Of a stretch of DNA of 50,120 bases, positions 16,625-23,188 are shown piece after piece; within the stretch, counting starts at the first letter, position 1, and each line of letters opens with the position of its first letter. The stretch is from assembly GCA_002345925.1 (NCBI GenBank), contig DDWM01000042.1, positions 1 to 50,120 on the forward strand, given 5' to 3'. The translations under genes and the position numbers were made by a program. Under the pieces are notes generated by a model, which had not been told where the DNA came from, did no database searches, and was given only the letters and a program-made list of their open reading frames with translations. The stretch comes from Actinobacteria bacterium UBA2286 (GTDB lineage: Bacteria > Actinomycetota > Coriobacteriia > Anaerosomatales > Anaerosomataceae).

Positions 16625-16972
16625 CTAGAGGCTCCGCACACGCTCCAAGGTTGCCGCGACGTCGATGCCTCCGGTGCACACAAGTGCACCATTAACGATC
16701 ACGTACGGAAGCGTCGCACCTCCTATGAGCGCATCGAGAGCCGCGTGACGTGCGTCTCCCTGCACGCCATAGACGTCGGTCGAGATGATGGCAATCGGCC
16801 GCTCACTCGCGGACGCCAGCTCGCTCTCCAGGACCTGGAGGGGATCCTGCAGGACGACTTCGCATGATGCTGCCTCGGACTCTGTTCCGAGAATCATCGC
16901 GATGTCGTCACCGCAGCCGTTGCTGCCTCAACCGCGGGGCTCATCCACCACGTAGACGATAATCTCATCCAT
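16625..16972 (-). CDS. Probable selenoprotein: thioredoxin-fold, ArsD-like protein with in-frame UGA (Sec15)
   Basis: Reading from ATG 16972 gives MDEIIVYVVDEPRG, then TGA (16930-16928), then GSNGCGDDIA and an open frame to 16625: 115 residues if UGA is selenocysteine. The start is well supported (AAGGAG, 6 bases upstream, right after the ccdA stop). The first ATG after the TGA (16897) has no ribosome binding site. U-x4-C (UGSNGC) matches the spacing of Cys13-x4-Cys18 in ArsD metallochaperones (CSTGVC). The C-terminal half has a thioredoxin-like cis-Pro strand (ATLPYVIVNGALV) and a late Cys. A hairpin at 16898-16915 has a bacterial SECIS-like position. Context between ccdA and acr3 fits an arsenic redox or chaperone role. 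A nonsense mutation is the alternative. Confidence 0.72.
16898..16915 (-). promoter_or_regulatory. SECIS-like hairpin after the in-frame UGA
   Basis: On the minus strand, TGCGGTG-ACGA-CATCGCG pairs over 7 bp (two G-T wobbles), with the apical loop starting 20 bases after the UGA. Known bacterial SECIS elements place the loop about 16-37 bases downstream, with a G at its start. If the closing G-C opens, the loop becomes GACGAC. A second hairpin (CTCGGA/TCCGAG, 16874-16891) lies a little too far away. Folding was done by eye. Confidence 0.5.
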
Positions 16973-16990
16973 GTTGTCTCCTTGCTTCCC

Positions 16991-17695
16991 TTATGCCGTC
17001 CAAACAAGATACGCCGCCGCGCACAGCAGGGCGACACCACCCACCTTTGTGAGCACTCCTGTCACGCGCGACAGCGACCGCATCTTCGTCAACGAACCCG
17101 AGGCCAGCCCCAACACCAGGAGCGGAACCCCCTTGCCGAGGCCGTACACGAACAGCAACACCGCGCCCTGTACGGCCGATCCGCGTGCCGCCGCGATTGT
17201 GGCAATCGCAGCGAGGATCGGCGTAGAGCACGGCGACGCGACAAGACCGAATAGCATTCCGAGAATGAACGCGCCCGCCACTCCCCGACCCTTCGGGCGT
17301 GCTGTCGGCAAGAATCGATTGAGCGCGTCGAATCGCAGATTGACGAGGCCCAGCATGTTTAGGCCGAGAACGAGGCAAACAAGCGCAACGCCGTACGACG
17401 CCCAGGAGCCAATGAGCACCGCTCGGCCAAGCGCGCCGGCAATCGCTCCGATTGCCGCGAACACCAGACTCATACCGAGAACGAAGACAGCCGAGAGGGC
17501 GAGCGCCCGACGCCAGGGGACGCCCTCGCCTCCTTCTACCGTGCCAGTGACGTAGCCGAAGACAGCCGGCAGCATCGGCAGAATGCACGGCCCGAACCCG
17601 GCCACCATACCGCCGAGGAACGCAACGCCAAAGGCGGCCGCACCGACGATGCTGCCCGCCCCTAATGCTGAAGCAAAGGTCTCGATTGAGATCAC
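16991..17695 (-). CDS. ccdA: CcdA-type transmembrane thiol reductant transporter
   Basis: A 234-residue, six-helix protein of the CcdA/DsbD-beta family, which passes electrons from cytoplasmic thioredoxin across the membrane. The two redox cysteines are in GFGPCILPMLP and ASPCSTPIL, each followed by the family proline. The GTG start at 17695 shares GTGA with the stop of the preceding membrane-anchored thioredoxin, its likely partner. Placement inside an arsenic operon suggests supply of reducing power outside the membrane for arsenic or thiol chemistry rather than cytochrome c maturation. Confidence 0.88.
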   Translation of the reverse strand: MISIETFASALGAGSIVGAAAFGVAFLGGMVAGFGPCILPMLPAVFGYVTGTVEGGEGVPWRRALALSAVFVLGMSLVFAAIGAIAGALGRAVLIGSWASYGVALVCLVLGLNMLGLVNLRFDALNRFLPTARPKGRGVAGAFILGMLFGLVASPCSTPILAAIATIAAARGSAVQGAVLLFVYGLGKGVPLLVLGLASGSLTKMRSLSRVTGVLTKVGGVALLCAAAYLVWTA

Positions 17696-18180
17696 CGGGC
17701 AACCAGCGCGTCGAGCCGGGCGCGCATCTCCTCGGCGGAGAGTACGCCCGTGAATGAATCGGCCACCGTCCCGTCGGGCAGCACGAAGAACGAGGTCGGA
17801 ATGTACTCAAACGAGAATCTGGCAGCGAGCTCCTGGCCGGACGGGTCGTCGGTGATCGCGTTGACGAAGGTCACGGTGTCCGAGTACTCGGGAACGACCA
17901 CGTCCACCACTTCGGATATCTCCACACACGGAACGCAGGTCAGCGAATGGAAGAGCACGTAGACCGGCTTGCCGGCGGCAAGCGCCGCGTCATACTCGGC
18001 AACCGCGTCGCCTTGCGCCATCGAGGGCCGCGCCAGGTCTCCCGTCCGCGTTTCCGGTGCCGCGGCGAGCTTCACGCCGAGAAGGACCGCGAAGAGGACC
18101 AGGATCGCTACCACGATCAAGGTGCGCTTCCGGCTCCCGGATGGCGTCTCGCTTGGAGTTTCAGTCACCGGCGCCTCCAT
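17692..18180 (-). CDS. Membrane-anchored thioredoxin-like protein (CVPC)
   Basis: A 162-residue protein with an uncleaved N-terminal anchor (about 19-40) and a thioredoxin domain with redox motif CVPC (FHSLTCVPCVEIS, about residues 82-85) and cis-Pro segment YIPTSFFVLPDG. It probably works outside the membrane and exchanges electrons with the CcdA encoded immediately after it. Its ATG abuts the stop of the permease gene, which shows tight co-expression. Confidence 0.88.
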   Translation of the reverse strand: MEAPVTETPSETPSGSRKRTLIVVAILVLFAVLLGVKLAAAPETRTGDLARPSMAQGDAVAEYDAALAAGKPVYVLFHSLTCVPCVEISEVVDVVVPEYSDTVTFVNAITDDPSGQELAARFSFEYIPTSFFVLPDGTVADSFTGVLSAEEMRARLDALVAR

Positions 18181-19149
18181 CTAGTGCAACACCGCGTTGA
18201 ACAGGTAGCCGATCGCCACGATTCCGATCGCATTGACACCGAAGTACACGGCGATGAGTTTGGGCTTGAGCACTTTGCGCAAGATGATGGCCTCGGGAAG
18301 CGACAGGCCGACGACCGCCATCATGAAGGCGAGCACGGTGCCCATCGCCATACCCTTCTCGGTCAGCACGCTCACCAGCGGGACGACGCCCGCGGCGTTG
18401 CTGTAGAGAGGGACGCCGACAAGAACGGCGAGTGGCACGGCGAAGGGGTTGTCAGGGCCTGCGTACTGCACAAGGAAGTCATCCGGGATGAACCCGTGCA
18501 TGACGGCGCCTATCCCGATGCCGACGACCACATACGGCCACACCTTGCCGACGATCTCGCCCACGTAGCCGCGAGCGTAGCGGAGCTTCTCGGCCCAGGT
18601 CTGCTCTGGCAGCTCACCGGAATCGCCCATCCGGATCTTGTAAACGTACTCCTCGACCCAGCTCTCAAGCCCGAGCTTGCCGATGATGATGCCGCTCGTG
18701 ATGGCGATGAAGAGCCCGGAGACCACGTAGAGCGCAGTGATCTTCCAGCCGAAGAGGCCGAGGAGCAGGATTATCGCGACCTCGTTGATCATCGGGCTTG
18801 CGACCAGGAACGAGAACGTCACACCAAGGGGCACGCCGCTTTCGACGAAGCCGATGAAGAGCGGCACGGCCGAGCAGGAGCAGAACGGCGTCACGATGCC
18901 GAGCAGCGCCGCGGCCACGTTGCCCGCGTACAGCTTGGAGTGCGACAGGAGCTTGCGCGTCCTTTCCGGCGGGAAGAACGAGCGGATGATCGCGACGAAG
19001 AAGATGACGACGGCCAGCAGGATCAAGACCTTGGGCACGTCGTACAAGAAGAAGTTGACCGCCAGGCCGGCCTTGCTCGTCGGAGCAAGGCCGATGAGGT
19101 CGAAGGTCAGCCAGTCGGAGAGGAGCTGCAGCGGGTGGAAAGGGTCCAT
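18181..19149 (-). CDS. Permease of the ArsP/UPF0718 (DUF318) family
   Basis: A 322-residue membrane protein with about eight helices. The hallmark is TPFCSCSAVPLFIGF, the Cys-rich helix motif of UPF0718 permeases; ArsP members export trivalent organoarsenicals such as methylarsenite. A second conserved half-motif, GVPLYSNAAGVVPL, is present. Substrate here (methylarsenite or another soft metalloid) is inferred from the operon. The ATG at 19149 is the first start compatible with family length; the frame runs upstream to 19230 through the preceding gene. The ribosome binding site (TAGGG) is modest. Confidence 0.85.
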   Translation of the reverse strand: MDPFHPLQLLSDWLTFDLIGLAPTSKAGLAVNFFLYDVPKVLILLAVVIFFVAIIRSFFPPERTRKLLSHSKLYAGNVAAALLGIVTPFCSCSAVPLFIGFVESGVPLGVTFSFLVASPMINEVAIILLLGLFGWKITALYVVSGLFIAITSGIIIGKLGLESWVEEYVYKIRMGDSGELPEQTWAEKLRYARGYVGEIVGKVWPYVVVGIGIGAVMHGFIPDDFLVQYAGPDNPFAVPLAVLVGVPLYSNAAGVVPLVSVLTEKGMAMGTVLAFMMAVVGLSLPEAIILRKVLKPKLIAVYFGVNAIGIVAIGYLFNAVLH

Positions 19150-19159
19150 GGTGCGCGCC

Positions 19160-19396
19160 CTATGCCCGCGACAGCAGCGCGGCGATCTCGTCAGCGGTCG
19201 CAACGCGACCCGAGAGCTTGAGCTGCTCATCTACGACAAGCGCGGGTGTCGACATGACACCGTAGGCCATGATCTGCGCGATATCCGTCACGTGCTCGAT
19301 CGTCGCCTCGATGCCGAGAGCCGCCGCGGCCTCGCGCGTCCGCTCCTCAAGCGTGTTGCAGCTCTTGCAGCCCGAACCCAGGATCTTGATCACCAT
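19160..19396 (-). CDS. Small CxxC thioredoxin-like protein (MTH895/TM0996-type)
   Basis: A 78-residue thioredoxin-fold protein with active site GSGCKSCNTL (Cys10 and Cys13) and cis-Pro strand MSTPALVVDEQL. This family of very small redox proteins is common beside arsR and UPF0718 permease genes, where it may reduce or shuttle metalloid-bound thiols. The ATG at 19396 has GGAAGGAAG upstream; a longer frame to 19519 overlaps arsR and is rejected. Confidence 0.88.
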   Translation of the reverse strand: MVIKILGSGCKSCNTLEERTREAAAALGIEATIEHVTDIAQIMAYGVMSTPALVVDEQLKLSGRVATADEIAALLSRA

Positions 19397-19427
19397 CGTG
19401 TCTTCCTTCCTAATGCTGTATCTGTAC

Positions 19428-19751
19428 TCAGAAGCCGAGCAGCTCGGCGGCCACTCGCTCCATGACATCCCGCTGTAGGGTGTAGTGCACCCAGGTGCCT
19501 TCCTTGCGTGCCGAGACAAGCCCGGCCGCCTTCAGGATCCCCATGTGATGGGAGACCGTGGACGCGGCCAGCTCGAGGCGTTCGGATATCTTGCAGGCGC
19601 ATACCTCGCCGCTCGCCGCGCATGGGGCGCCCGGCTCGCCCGGACAAGTCGCGAGCATCCGCAGTATCTCGCGGCGCTGCTCGGAGGCGAGCGCCTTGAA
19701 GGCGGCATCTGTCTGCTCGGCGGTCAGAGGGCGAAGCTTGGTGGCGTTCAT
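19428..19751 (-). CDS. arsR: ArsR-family metalloregulator with extra cysteines
   Basis: A 107-residue winged-helix repressor. The canonical metal-binding helix appears as EVCACKISERL (Cys-x-Cys), followed by the recognition helix ASTVSHHMGILKAAGLV and wing KEGTWVHYTL. Two more cysteines just ahead (TCPGEPGAPC) form an unusual Cys-rich insertion before the recognition helix and may widen or strengthen As(III)/Sb(III) coordination; this is inference. It is first of the operon, with a dyad operator candidate 22-38 bases upstream. Confidence 0.92.
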   Translation of the reverse strand: MNATKLRPLTAEQTDAAFKALASEQRREILRMLATCPGEPGAPCAASGEVCACKISERLELAASTVSHHMGILKAAGLVSARKEGTWVHYTLQRDVMERVAAELLGF

Positions 19752-19773
19752 GGGTGATCCCTCACGGTGATAG

Positions 19774-19789
19774 TTCGACGATTATCGAA
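19774..19789 (-). promoter_or_regulatory. Candidate ArsR operator/promoter
   Basis: A dyad TTCGA-N6-TCGAA lies upstream of arsR and encloses GATAAT (minus strand, 19786-19781), a good -10. The overlap of dyad and -10 is what is expected of an autorepressed ars promoter. The -35 is not obvious. Confidence 0.5.
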
Positions 19790-19847
19790 GTATACGCGTG
19801 CGCATCGATGAGAGCAAGCGCGGGTGCCACCCGTGCGGGACGAAGAA

Positions 19848-19873
19848 GGGCCGCACCCCGAAGGATGCGGCCC
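19848..19873 (-). terminator. Strong hairpin after the beta-helix/CWB2 gene
   Basis: A perfect 8-bp G+C-rich stem (GGGCCGCA / TGCGGCCC) with a 10-base loop, followed on the minus strand by TTCTTCG. It lies 20 bases past the stop at 19894. Confidence 0.7.
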
Positions 19874-19893
19874 GGTGATGCGGTGGATTGCTG

Positions 19894-22482
19894 CTACCTG
19901 AGACGAGCCGATCTCAGCTGCGCCTCCACGGACTCGGAGATCGCCGAGCCGCTGCCGAAGACCTGTAGCGCGACGATGGAATCCGCATGGCTACTGATCG
20001 CCGCAAGAGTGGGCGCCGCTGCCGTGAGGCGCGGCGTCAAGAGCAGAACCCCACCCGATGAACCGAGGCCTGCGCCTGCGCAGAGCGCGTCTGCGAACAC
20101 CTCGCCCGTAGCCACGCCCGTGACGCCGAAGCCTGCAAGACCCTCGTCATCCGCCCACTCCGCGACCAGGGCCGCCGTATCGTAACGATTCGCGCCGCCG
20201 ATCCGGTCCGGAGCCAGTCCTGCGACAGAGAGCTCGCCTTGAACGCCGGTGGAGACAGCTTCTTCGCTCCCTACGACGATCGTCCGCATATCGCCCGAGA
20301 CTCCGGACAGGAAGTCGACCGTGTAGCGCGGCAGATGCTGCGGCCGAACCAAGAGGATCGGTGCACGCTGCGCCCAGGCAATCGGCGAGACAGAGAGCGC
20401 GTCCGGGAAGGTGTCGCCGCGAGCGATGAAGACGATCTCGGGCTCGTCACCTCTGGCCGCGACGACCTCATCGGCCAGCATCGCGGAGGTCTCATAGCGA
20501 TCGATGCCGCCGATACGCTCGACTTCGATCTCGCCGAGAGCGGCAACGGCACTTGCTACCGAATCCGAGATCGCCCGCTGGTCGCCGCAGATGACGACAT
20601 GGCTGACGCCGAGACGAACGAGCTCCGCCGCCACTGCCGCAGGAAGTGCCTTGGGCTGAGTCAGCAGGATGGGCGCGTTATAGGCGCCCGCGAGACCTGC
20701 AGCCGACAGCCCGTCAGCGAAGACGCGACCCGTCGCGAGAACGGCTGTGTCGGCGCTCGCGAAGTGGTCCTGCGAGATAGCGACTGCGGTCTGATACCGG
20801 TCGCCGCCTTCCAGTCGGCCGTCCGTGGCGCCGCCGAACTCATAGGCACCCATGTCCCACTCGGCGGTTCCGCTTGCGTCGCCGTCAAACGGACGCGGCG
20901 TACCGTCGATATCGGAGTCAGGGGCAAGCTCGAAATCGACACCAGCGTCGATGCACGGCGAGCCGGCTGCGAGCGAGTAATCGCCGGACTCGGGATCGTT
21001 GAACATCGGGTCTTCGGAGATGACATCCTCGCCATACGCTTCCGGGACGATCGGGTCGGTGCTGTAGAGGTCGGAATACGAGACGTCGGCGCCGTAGACC
21101 GGCCCCATCGCCGCCGCTTCGTCCCAGACGATGGAGTTGGTCACGCGAGTGCCCCCGACAGCCTGAGCCTGCGTCCCTGACATCGTCTCCGAGTGAATCG
21201 AGTACCCGCTGGTCGCATTGTCAGCAAGCGTCGTGTTCACGACGTCGGCATCCGAGTCGTAGAAGAGCAGCGTTCCCTGCTCGGACGTGTTGTTCACCAG
21301 GAGGCAGTTGCTGATCTGTGCAGGCAGAGACTGCACAGCGATCGGAGCACCTTCGTTGCCGTCAAAAATGGAGCCTTCAACGGTGAGAGAAGCTGTCGGC
21401 ATCTCCGCTGTCGGCGCGAGTTCGCCTAATGCCTCCTCGGTGGCGCCGTTGATGAACCCGCCGATATTCGCCACGACACCCGCCATGGCCGCATCGCCTT
21501 CAAACCAGCAGCCTTCCACCGTCATGGCCGCGTCAAGGCCCATTAGGCTGCTACCGAAGAAGGCGGAGTTCTGCCAGAACGCGCTGTCAGTCACAGCGAC
21601 GTCACCAGAGATGGCGAGAACCGCGCCGCCGAACGGAACGACCTCAGCCGGAACGAGACCAGAACCGGTGAAAGCGGTTGCAGACTGGAGCTCGAGTGTG
21701 TGGACAAGCGTGTTTCCATAGAACGAAGAGTCTGAGATGTCGAGATCGCACTCCTCTGCACCTATCGCGCCGGCAAGTAAGCCCGCGCTGTTGTCGCCAA
21801 AGGTGCAGCCGTCGATCTCCAGCGTCGAGTTACTGGCAAGGATGGCACCGCATGAGTAAGACCCGGTAATAACTTGCGGGGTCAACCCGGCGGGAACCAT
21901 GTCAAACGCTGATTCGCCGTTCTCGGTGAGTTCACAGTCGGTGAGCGTGACGGTGGAGCCGCTGGCGTAGATGGCACCACCCGTCTCGGCGAAGTTCTGT
22001 GTGAGGATGCAATCGGTCATCGTCAGCGTGCCGAGGCTGGTCATGACAGCGCCGCCGCTTTCGGCGAAGCCGTGAGTGAGCGTCAAGCCGAACAGATCGA
22101 ACTCGGAACCATCCATCATCCAGATGATGGAGTCGGTCCACTCGGCGTCGATGATGCACTCGTACGGGTCACTGCCCTGGAGTGTGATCTTGGAGGGCGA
22201 GATCGGCAGCGGGAACGACTCGCCGGTCTCGGACGCGCTATACGTGCCAGGTGCAATATCGATCGTGTCGCCGTAGTCGGCGTCGCCGAGACCCGTGGTG
22301 ATGCTCATGTACGGGTCGCCAGCAGTGCCGTCGCCGCCCACGTCATCACCATTCACGGCGTCGACGTAGATGGTCTTAGGCGTCGCCGGAACGGCTGCGG
22401 CCGGCATAACCGGAATCAGAGCAAGAACCATGATGAGTGCCAGGGACAAAGGCAGAAGTCTTCGGAACGGCGAGCGGCGCAT
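19894..22482 (-). CDS. Secreted parallel beta-helix protein with three CWB2 repeats
   Basis: An 862-residue surface protein. A signal peptide (about 1-30, ending PAAAV) is followed by a right-handed beta-helix (about 36-545) that opens with a DUF1565-like IYVDAVNGDD segment. It has many short repeats of the type GGAIYAS, LTLTDCELTENG and DISDSSFYGN. A linker ending DMGAYEFGG leads to three CWB2 repeats (about 555-862; LEGGDRYQTA, IGGIDRYETS and IGGANRYDTA) for wall attachment. Such helices often bind or cut polysaccharide, but no catalytic residues can be assigned. AAAGGGG precedes the ATG. Confidence 0.88.
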   Translation of the reverse strand: MRRSPFRRLLPLSLALIMVLALIPVMPAAAVPATPKTIYVDAVNGDDVGGDGTAGDPYMSITTGLGDADYGDTIDIAPGTYSASETGESFPLPISPSKITLQGSDPYECIIDAEWTDSIIWMMDGSEFDLFGLTLTHGFAESGGAVMTSLGTLTMTDCILTQNFAETGGAIYASGSTVTLTDCELTENGESAFDMVPAGLTPQVITGSYSCGAILASNSTLEIDGCTFGDNSAGLLAGAIGAEECDLDISDSSFYGNTLVHTLELQSATAFTGSGLVPAEVVPFGGAVLAISGDVAVTDSAFWQNSAFFGSSLMGLDAAMTVEGCWFEGDAAMAGVVANIGGFINGATEEALGELAPTAEMPTASLTVEGSIFDGNEGAPIAVQSLPAQISNCLLVNNTSEQGTLLFYDSDADVVNTTLADNATSGYSIHSETMSGTQAQAVGGTRVTNSIVWDEAAAMGPVYGADVSYSDLYSTDPIVPEAYGEDVISEDPMFNDPESGDYSLAAGSPCIDAGVDFELAPDSDIDGTPRPFDGDASGTAEWDMGAYEFGGATDGRLEGGDRYQTAVAISQDHFASADTAVLATGRVFADGLSAAGLAGAYNAPILLTQPKALPAAVAAELVRLGVSHVVICGDQRAISDSVASAVAALGEIEVERIGGIDRYETSAMLADEVVAARGDEPEIVFIARGDTFPDALSVSPIAWAQRAPILLVRPQHLPRYTVDFLSGVSGDMRTIVVGSEEAVSTGVQGELSVAGLAPDRIGGANRYDTAALVAEWADDEGLAGFGVTGVATGEVFADALCAGAGLGSSGGVLLLTPRLTAAAPTLAAISSHADSIVALQVFGSGSAISESVEAQLRSARLR

Positions 22483-22597
22483 CGCGACCCCTTTCGCGGA
22501 AGGCGGCCAGCCTCGGCTGCCCCAACATGTCTCTACTACCCTATAGCATGCGCGTTTCCAGGTACAGCCAGCGTCATGTACAGCGCGTGCAACGCAA

Positions 22598-22634
22598 GAC
22601 AGGGCGAAGAGCCGATGTGGCCCCGCGCCCTGTC
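22598..22634 (-). terminator. Hairpin after the lipoprotein gene
   Basis: A perfect 9-bp stem (GACAGGGCG / CGCCCTGTC) with a 19-base loop begins 20 bases past the stop at 22654. It separates the copper cluster from the beta-helix gene downstream. Confidence 0.6.
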
Positions 22635-22653
22635 GTGTTCGGGATGTGCCTAC

Positions 22654-23121
22654 TTAACGGACGCTCACCACGCGCGCCAGTTCCTTCTCACTCACGAAGA
22701 ACGGGCGGTCAGGTGAAGTCTCGGCGTTCTCCATATCAAAGTCGAACTCCTCAGCAGTACCGCGGTCGGCGTGCACGGCGACGATAACCTTATCTGTCGA
22801 CACGTCCTCAAGTGGCACTTCTACCGAGACGCTCTCGCCCTTGGGGACCCAAAGGAGGCCGACTCGCATGCCGGGCTCGCCGTTGTCGTCCAGGTGAACC
22901 ACGAGCCACGCATCCTCAGGTACCAGCACGCGGTCAACGAGCAGCGTGTCAATGCCCTGCTGCGCTTCGCCGACCTCAAGCTGCGCACCCTTCTCGGAAG
23001 CTACATAGCCCCAAACTCCCATGCCCTCTTCCTCGGCAGAGCCATTTGCCGAGCAACCGGCAAGGCCGAGCACTCCCACAACGAGCACAGCGACGAATGC
23101 CAGTGCGACGATTCTCTTCAC
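22654..23121 (-). CDS. Lipoprotein with DUF7282-like beta domain
   Basis: A 155-residue protein with a lipobox (VLGLAGC, Cys near residue 22), then a beta-rich domain resembling DUF7282. In that family a strand like VLVPEDAWLVVHLDDNGEPG precedes one like KVIVAVHADRG, and the domain is thought to be immunoglobulin- or cupredoxin-like. It has no visible copper ligands and ends FFVSEKELARVVSV. The GTG at 23121 was chosen for AAGGA 7 bases upstream; the frame upstream is a copA shadow. It follows copA closely, so a role at the outer face in copper stress is plausible but unproven. Confidence 0.75.
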   Translation of the reverse strand: MKRIVALAFVAVLVVGVLGLAGCSANGSAEEEGMGVWGYVASEKGAQLEVGEAQQGIDTLLVDRVLVPEDAWLVVHLDDNGEPGMRVGLLWVPKGESVSVEVPLEDVSTDKVIVAVHADRGTAEEFDFDMENAETSPDRPFFVSEKELARVVSVR

Positions 23122-23188
23122 GACGATTCCTTTCGATCTAGCAGGCAGAGACGGACGCACCGCCTCGCGTGCGTGAGGTTCAAGTTGT

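Noticed and set aside
16625..16897. A 90-residue gene starting at ATG 16897 (MILGTESE), i.e. a truncated version of the UGA-containing gene
   Set aside because: No ribosome binding site precedes it, and it would lack the U-x4-C active site and first beta strand of the thioredoxin-like fold. The well-placed start at 16972 explains the frame better.
16898..16972. Nonsense mutation (pseudogene) as explanation of the in-frame TGA
   Set aside because: Not excluded, but the rest of the frame is intact, the ribosome binding site is strong, the TGA falls on a functional Cys position and a SECIS-like hairpin follows.
17947..19221. 424-residue plus-strand open frame antisense to the permease and thioredoxin genes
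   Set aside because: Very rich in Arg, His, Asp and Glu with no recognisable fold; it is the antisense shadow of high-GC genes that are clearly real.
20239..21180. 313-residue plus-strand open frame inside the beta-helix/CWB2 gene
   Set aside because: Antisense shadow; the minus-strand product has a signal peptide, beta-helix and CWB2 repeats.
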